From: Paramacrobiotus metropolitanus
Taxonomy: Eukaryota > Tardigrada > Eutardigrada > Parachela > Macrobiotidae
Direction: 5' to 3'
Length of the DNA stretch: 64,000 nucleotides
Assembly: GCF_019649055.1 (NCBI RefSeq)
Contig: NW_026570284.1
Location: 186,001 to 250,000, forward strand
The notes beneath the pieces were generated by a model. The model did no database searches. It was not told the DNA's origin and saw only the letters and a program-made list of their open reading frames with translations. Both the position numbers and the translations under genes were made by a program. Of the stretch, positions 60,749-64,000 are shown in pieces; position 1 is the stretch's first letter, and every line of letters begins with the position of its first letter.

Positions 60749-61123
60749 CTAGTCTAGAAGATCCGCCAAAATTACCTGCAAAAAACAAATAGCGTGTTCA
60801 ACCTTTACAAATTTTAGTTAATACAGCAATATTCTCACCGCTCCGAGTAGATCATTGCCGAATCCGCCAAATCCAAAAAATCCTGGATAACCGTACCCAT
60901 ATCCTAATCCTCCGTAACCATATCCTCCGTATCCTCCATAACCACCATAACCTCCGTAGCCGCCGTAACCTCCTCCGTAACCTCCATAACCTCCTCCATA
61001 ACCTCCGTAACCGCCATAACCTCCTCCATAACCTCCGTAACCACCGTAACCGTGACTATGAACACTTAACCAAAAGCAGCTGGAAAAAATTATTAATCCA
61101 AAGGTCGCTAGTAGAGAACGCAT
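60749..61123 (-). CDS. Secreted Gly/Tyr-rich peptide
   Basis: The ATG at 61123 opens MRSLLATFGLIIFSSCFWLS, a signal peptide, followed by HSHGYGG and about 15 GYGG/GGYGG units, then GYGYPGFFGFGGFGNDLLGA. Two endings are possible. Read straight through, the frame stops at 60818 (AVRILLY). If GTGAGA at 60838 is a donor and TTTGCAG before 60775 an acceptor, a 63-nt intron leads to VILADLLD and a stop at 60749. Similar YGG-rich secreted peptides include nematode antimicrobial and cuticle or eggshell proteins; low complexity prevents a firm assignment. The ATG inside the longer open frame was chosen because it gives the signal peptide. Confidence 0.65.
60894..61060. repeat. Tandem Gly-Tyr coding repeat
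   Basis: On + the sequence is an imperfect array of 9-12 base units (CCTCCGTAA, CCACCATAA and variants), coding GYGG on -. Third-base variation (CGT/CAT, TCC/ACC/GCC) shows the units have diverged. Confidence 0.85.
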
Positions 61124-62013
61124 GGTGGGGTATAGTGTTCTGCTTCTATTATTAGAAATCAAAATTATACACCGTACGATTAACTGACCATGTAAAATGT
61201 CTCAATCATTAAAAGTTAATTGATACCTTTTCGAGATCTATTTATGTGGGGCATGCCCTGTACGCACTACGCAGTACATAAGAGAAACATATTACATCAG
61301 ACGCGAGCAATGCCGGTAATCACCGCACAAGCCATGTTTTTTCATAGTTCGTTCGCTAATCAAGCGCTTCCAGCGACCGCAGAGTCGAATCAATCGATTA
61401 TGTTAAAATTCAAACCGTGAAAGATATGTACCTTCAACTTTATGGTAGACAAGAATTACCGGCATTGTATTCATTACTATTCTTTATGCATCCAAAGGGA
61501 AAAGAGTATCTATCGTCACAGACTCACAGTACAGTTTGGACATGCTTACATCAGCCCTTTTTCTACAAGGCTAAAAATAACTGCGGTGGCGTTCTTTCCG
61601 GTCACTCGCGCACGGATTTTACGATGGTAGCAGGCGTTTATCTGTACGTTAATTGACGTAACAATAGTAGTACGTGGTGGTACTGATTTGAAGTGAACAA
61701 AATACAATGGACATCGATACAGTAATTATAGATATCAGTAACTGCTGAAGCCATCCGGTGGAGTGGAACTGTCAGATTTGTTTTTAAGTTACTCAAATAT
61801 GCTTTTATGCTCTAACCTCTGGAAATCTAACCGTTAGGGGTCATTCTGCAGGTTGCGATTCTTTTAAAATGTCACATTTAATACACGTGGCTAAAATACG
61901 CATGAAACGACAATAATAATGATAATACTGTTATTAATACATGAGTAAGTCACTTTACGGTAGGTAGTAAGACGTATTGCACGCATCGCATGCACTACAG
62001 TATGATGAACTGG
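61124..62013. other. Intergenic
   Basis: No gene recognised; overlapping + frames at 61417-61656 have no known domain. Confidence 0.4.
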
Positions 62014-62016
62014 TTA

Positions 62017-62273
62017 GGCGCCATCCATAAATTACGTCACGCAAAAATTCGACATTTTTAGGCCCCCCTCCCCCTTGGTCACGAGTGCTCACAAACTGAG
62101 ATCCCCTCCCCTGAGCGTTACGTAACAAAATTAAAACCCCTCCATAGATATAGCATGGTGACGCCATAATCGTCACAAATGTTTAAAACCCCCCTCCCCC
62201 TTGTAACAAACAGTAACGCTTTCAGGACCTCCCCCCTCCCCCTACTCGCGTGACGTAATTTATGGATGGCGCC
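62017..62273. mobile_element. 257-bp MITE, PIF/Harbinger-like ends
   Basis: Perfect 26-base terminal inverted repeats at 62017-62042 and 62248-62273 begin GGCGCCATCCATAAATTACG. They are flanked on both sides by TTA (62014-62016 and 62274-62276), a 3-bp target duplication. Ends beginning GG and a TTA (TWA) duplication fit PIF/Harbinger elements. The interior contains C-rich tracts (CCCCCCTCCCCCTTG near 62063 and 62197) and no coding capacity, so it depends on a transposase elsewhere. Perfect ends suggest recent insertion. Confidence 0.85.
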
Positions 62274-62276
62274 TTA

Positions 62277-62652
62277 TAAATTGATCAGCGATCGCCGATC
62301 ACGAATCGGAAACGACTGCCTTACATACGACTTTCTGGCTATTTTAGCTTTTTATCATGATCAATGGAACACGACTATCCATAAACAAAAAACGAAAAGA
62401 ACAATGAGTCTAACGAAGCATGATAATTTAGGTTCTGGCTATGTATTTTTCAACTCCACAATCACTAACTTTAACAGCTACAAACATGAACTCACAGAAC
62501 ATTCTGTAAACTGCAATGCTAGTACTGCGCGTCAAGCAGATATGAAAAACTTGAGATACGCCGAATCGTAAAAATTAAACCAAACCGAACACGGGAATTC
62601 CACTGGCCAATGTGTCCTAGCGCGGTGTTGTTGCTGGCGCAACGGGGCATGC
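62277..62652. other. 3' region of eIF1A
   Basis: Lies between the MITE and the eIF1A stop codon. A + frame of 101 codons (62266-62571) has no recognisable domain and begins within the MITE end. Confidence 0.4.
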
Positions 62653-63129
62653 TCAAACATCATCCACATCCACCTCGTCCTTACTATCATCGCTGTCACT
62701 CTCAGTGGCACTGCCTCCTCCGGCCGCGTCATCAAACTCAATCCCGTCATTCTCCATATCCTCGTTGACGAAGGTGGCCTCGTTGACTTTCGTCGACTCC
62801 GGAATCTCCCCGTAGGACTTTAGCAAGCGCGCCTCCTCCGGAAAGTACTTCATGATAACATCGGCTTTACCATCCTGATAATCGCGCAGCCCCACCAGAA
62901 TGATGTCACCCTGATTAATCCATACTTTCTTCCGGAGTTTGCCGCGTATGTGGCACAGCCGTTTTGTCCCGTCAAAACATACTGCCTCCACGCGTCCATT
63001 CCCCAGCATCTTGATCACCTGGGCATATTCCTGGCCGTCTTCCTTGAAGACCAACTCGCGCTTGTCGTTCTCGTTTTCGTTCTTACCACGACGACGATTC
63101 TTTCCTCCCTTTCCTTTATTTTTCGGCAT
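62653..63129 (-). CDS. eIF1A: Translation initiation factor eIF1A
   Basis: An intronless gene of 158 residues. The basic N-terminal tail [20 protein letters not shown] is followed by the OB-fold: [61 protein letters not shown] helical segment ([15 protein letters not shown]) and an acidic tail ending DVDDV follow. eIF1A binds the A site of the 40S subunit and, with eIF1, controls scanning and start-codon choice. Tail charges and length agree with animal orthologues. Lack of introns in a window where most genes are split could mean an old retrocopy, but the frame is intact and strongly conserved, so it is taken as functional. Confidence 0.95.
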   Translation of the reverse strand: MPKNKGKGGKNRRRGKNENENDKRELVFKEDGQEYAQVIKMLGNGRVEAVCFDGTKRLCHIRGKLRKKVWINQGDIILVGLRDYQDGKADVIMKYFPEEARLLKSYGEIPESTKVNEATFVNEDMENDGIEFDDAAGGGSATESDSDDSKDEVDVDDV

Positions 63130-63344
63130 GGTTGAAGATCAAGAGCAGAATACAACAAAGGAATAATTAAGTGTCAGTGCATAAATGAAGAGAATCGTCA
63201 ATTTTTTTGGCTTTGGATTTAGGACACCAAAAGGCAAAACTGATTTTCTGAAAAAATGCAAAAACCTCGTGCGCATTACAGTCTCATAGGAACATTATTA
63301 ACTGCGTAATGCATGAATTTTCGTAATGTGTACGTGCGCGTGGT

Positions 63345-63480
63345 TCACAACGTTACAGGGTGATTGACTGGCTGGTTCACATCCAAATTTCCATTGATTT
63401 CCACTGTGATGACTTCCTCCCCAAGGAGGTTGAGAACCGTCTCTAAATGCTGCTCTGTCATGAGTGTCATCAAGCTATCA
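63345..63480 (-). CDS. Last exon of an unidentified gene
   Basis: A good acceptor (CACTTTTCAG) precedes 63480. From there - is open for 44 codons to a TGA at 63345: DSLMTLMTEQHLETVLNLLG, then EEVITVEINGNLDV. The helical then beta-like pattern and the end shortly before eIF1A look like a real C-terminus. I do not recognise the family. The preceding exon must end in phase 2 and was not identified within the window; the gene probably continues beyond 64000. Confidence 0.4.
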
Positions 63481-64000
63481 CTGAAAAGTGAAACCAGTTA
63501 TTTTAGTTTCAGTTTTCTGTTTTCTTCTAAATTTTTAAAACATTTCAAAAATTAATATTTCGTCTACAAGTTTTCTCGATCGATGACGCATTGTAAACTT
63601 CCATTTATTCAAGAGAATTGACGCTTTCTTATGATCATGGTGAAATTCAGACAGTACAGTTTGAAATCACACATCGTTCCTGGTCGGATGGAAAGCGAGG
63701 ACCTATGCTGATACTGGAAATCTCCTTCGTATTTGGACCATAAATGCCGTGGTTTTGGCCACTTTCCGTATCTGTATCGAAGCTGTTAAGAATTCTCATG
63801 ATTACCACAGTTTGTCATGTGCTGGACGCGGCATCTAAAGGAAACACTCCGACAGATCCCGCAAATGGGAATGGAGAACAGAAGGGTAATGTCATTGTCA
63901 CAATGTCACATTACTAATGTGGCATGCCTGTATTATGGCATGTGAATGTTTCCGTATCCTTTAATTTTTTCCCCGTGGATAAATGTGATCGAAAATAATT
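63481..64000. other. Right edge, unassigned
   Basis: May contain introns or further exons of the gene ending at 63345. On + a stretch at about 63798-63890 (VLDAASKGNTPTDPANGNGE) has coding-like composition and could be an exon of a gene leaving the window. The evidence is too thin to call. Confidence 0.3.

Noticed and set aside
63600-63830. Possible WD-repeat-like reading (DTGNLLRIWT) on +
   Set aside because: Too short, frame broken on both sides, and no flanking repeat.

Overview
The window looks like nuclear DNA of an invertebrate animal. Its genes are split by short GT-AG introns and encode metazoan families: the prefoldin-like URI1, TMEM41A, a CSPG4/kon-tiki proteoglycan, a masquerade-type serine protease homologue and WAP-domain secreted proteins. 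A clip-like protease homologue with Gly in place of the catalytic Ser points to a moulting animal (arthropod, tardigrade or relative). That placement is inference; no rRNA, tRNA or other marker here settles the species. There is no sign of prokaryotic organisation, CRISPR or an operon.

Layout. Positions 1-11 kb are gene-poor and hold decayed mobile DNA: two remnants of one non-LTR retrotransposon family (about 1548-2830 on + and 8146-8600 on -), a broken MADF/Myb-SANT-like ORF (4283-4577), an element with perfect 24-bp inverted ends (5540-6046), and a 1.75-kb unit flanked by direct repeats (6046-7800). Positions 11.2-25 kb are a housekeeping block: a chromodomain protein (+), TIM17 (-), mitochondrial ribosomal protein L1 (+), TMEM41A (+) and URI1 (+). 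TIM17 and MRPL1 are divergent and share an 850-bp upstream region, so two nuclear genes for mitochondrial proteins may be driven from one promoter region. Positions 26.5-32.4 kb hold three small secreted Cys-rich genes: a tandem pair of WAP proteins with identical internal exon sizes, including an 11-nt microexon, and a convergent thyroglobulin type-1 protein. Both domain types occur in protease inhibitors.

Positions 37.7-56.4 kb carry an apparently complete CSPG4/kon-tiki gene of nine exons, about 2306 residues, with signal peptide, two laminin G domains, CSPG repeats, one membrane span and a C-terminal QYWV. Its first exon is my assignment from reading frame and lies 8.8 kb upstream. Convergent to it (56.9-59.2 kb, -) is the nine-exon protease homologue. 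Then come a Gly/Tyr-rich secreted peptide (-), a MITE with TTA target duplications (62.0-62.3 kb), intronless eIF1A (-) and the last exon of an unidentified gene (-) that runs off the right edge.

Exon joins were read by eye from splice signals, frame and family similarity. No alignment, transcript or database search was run.
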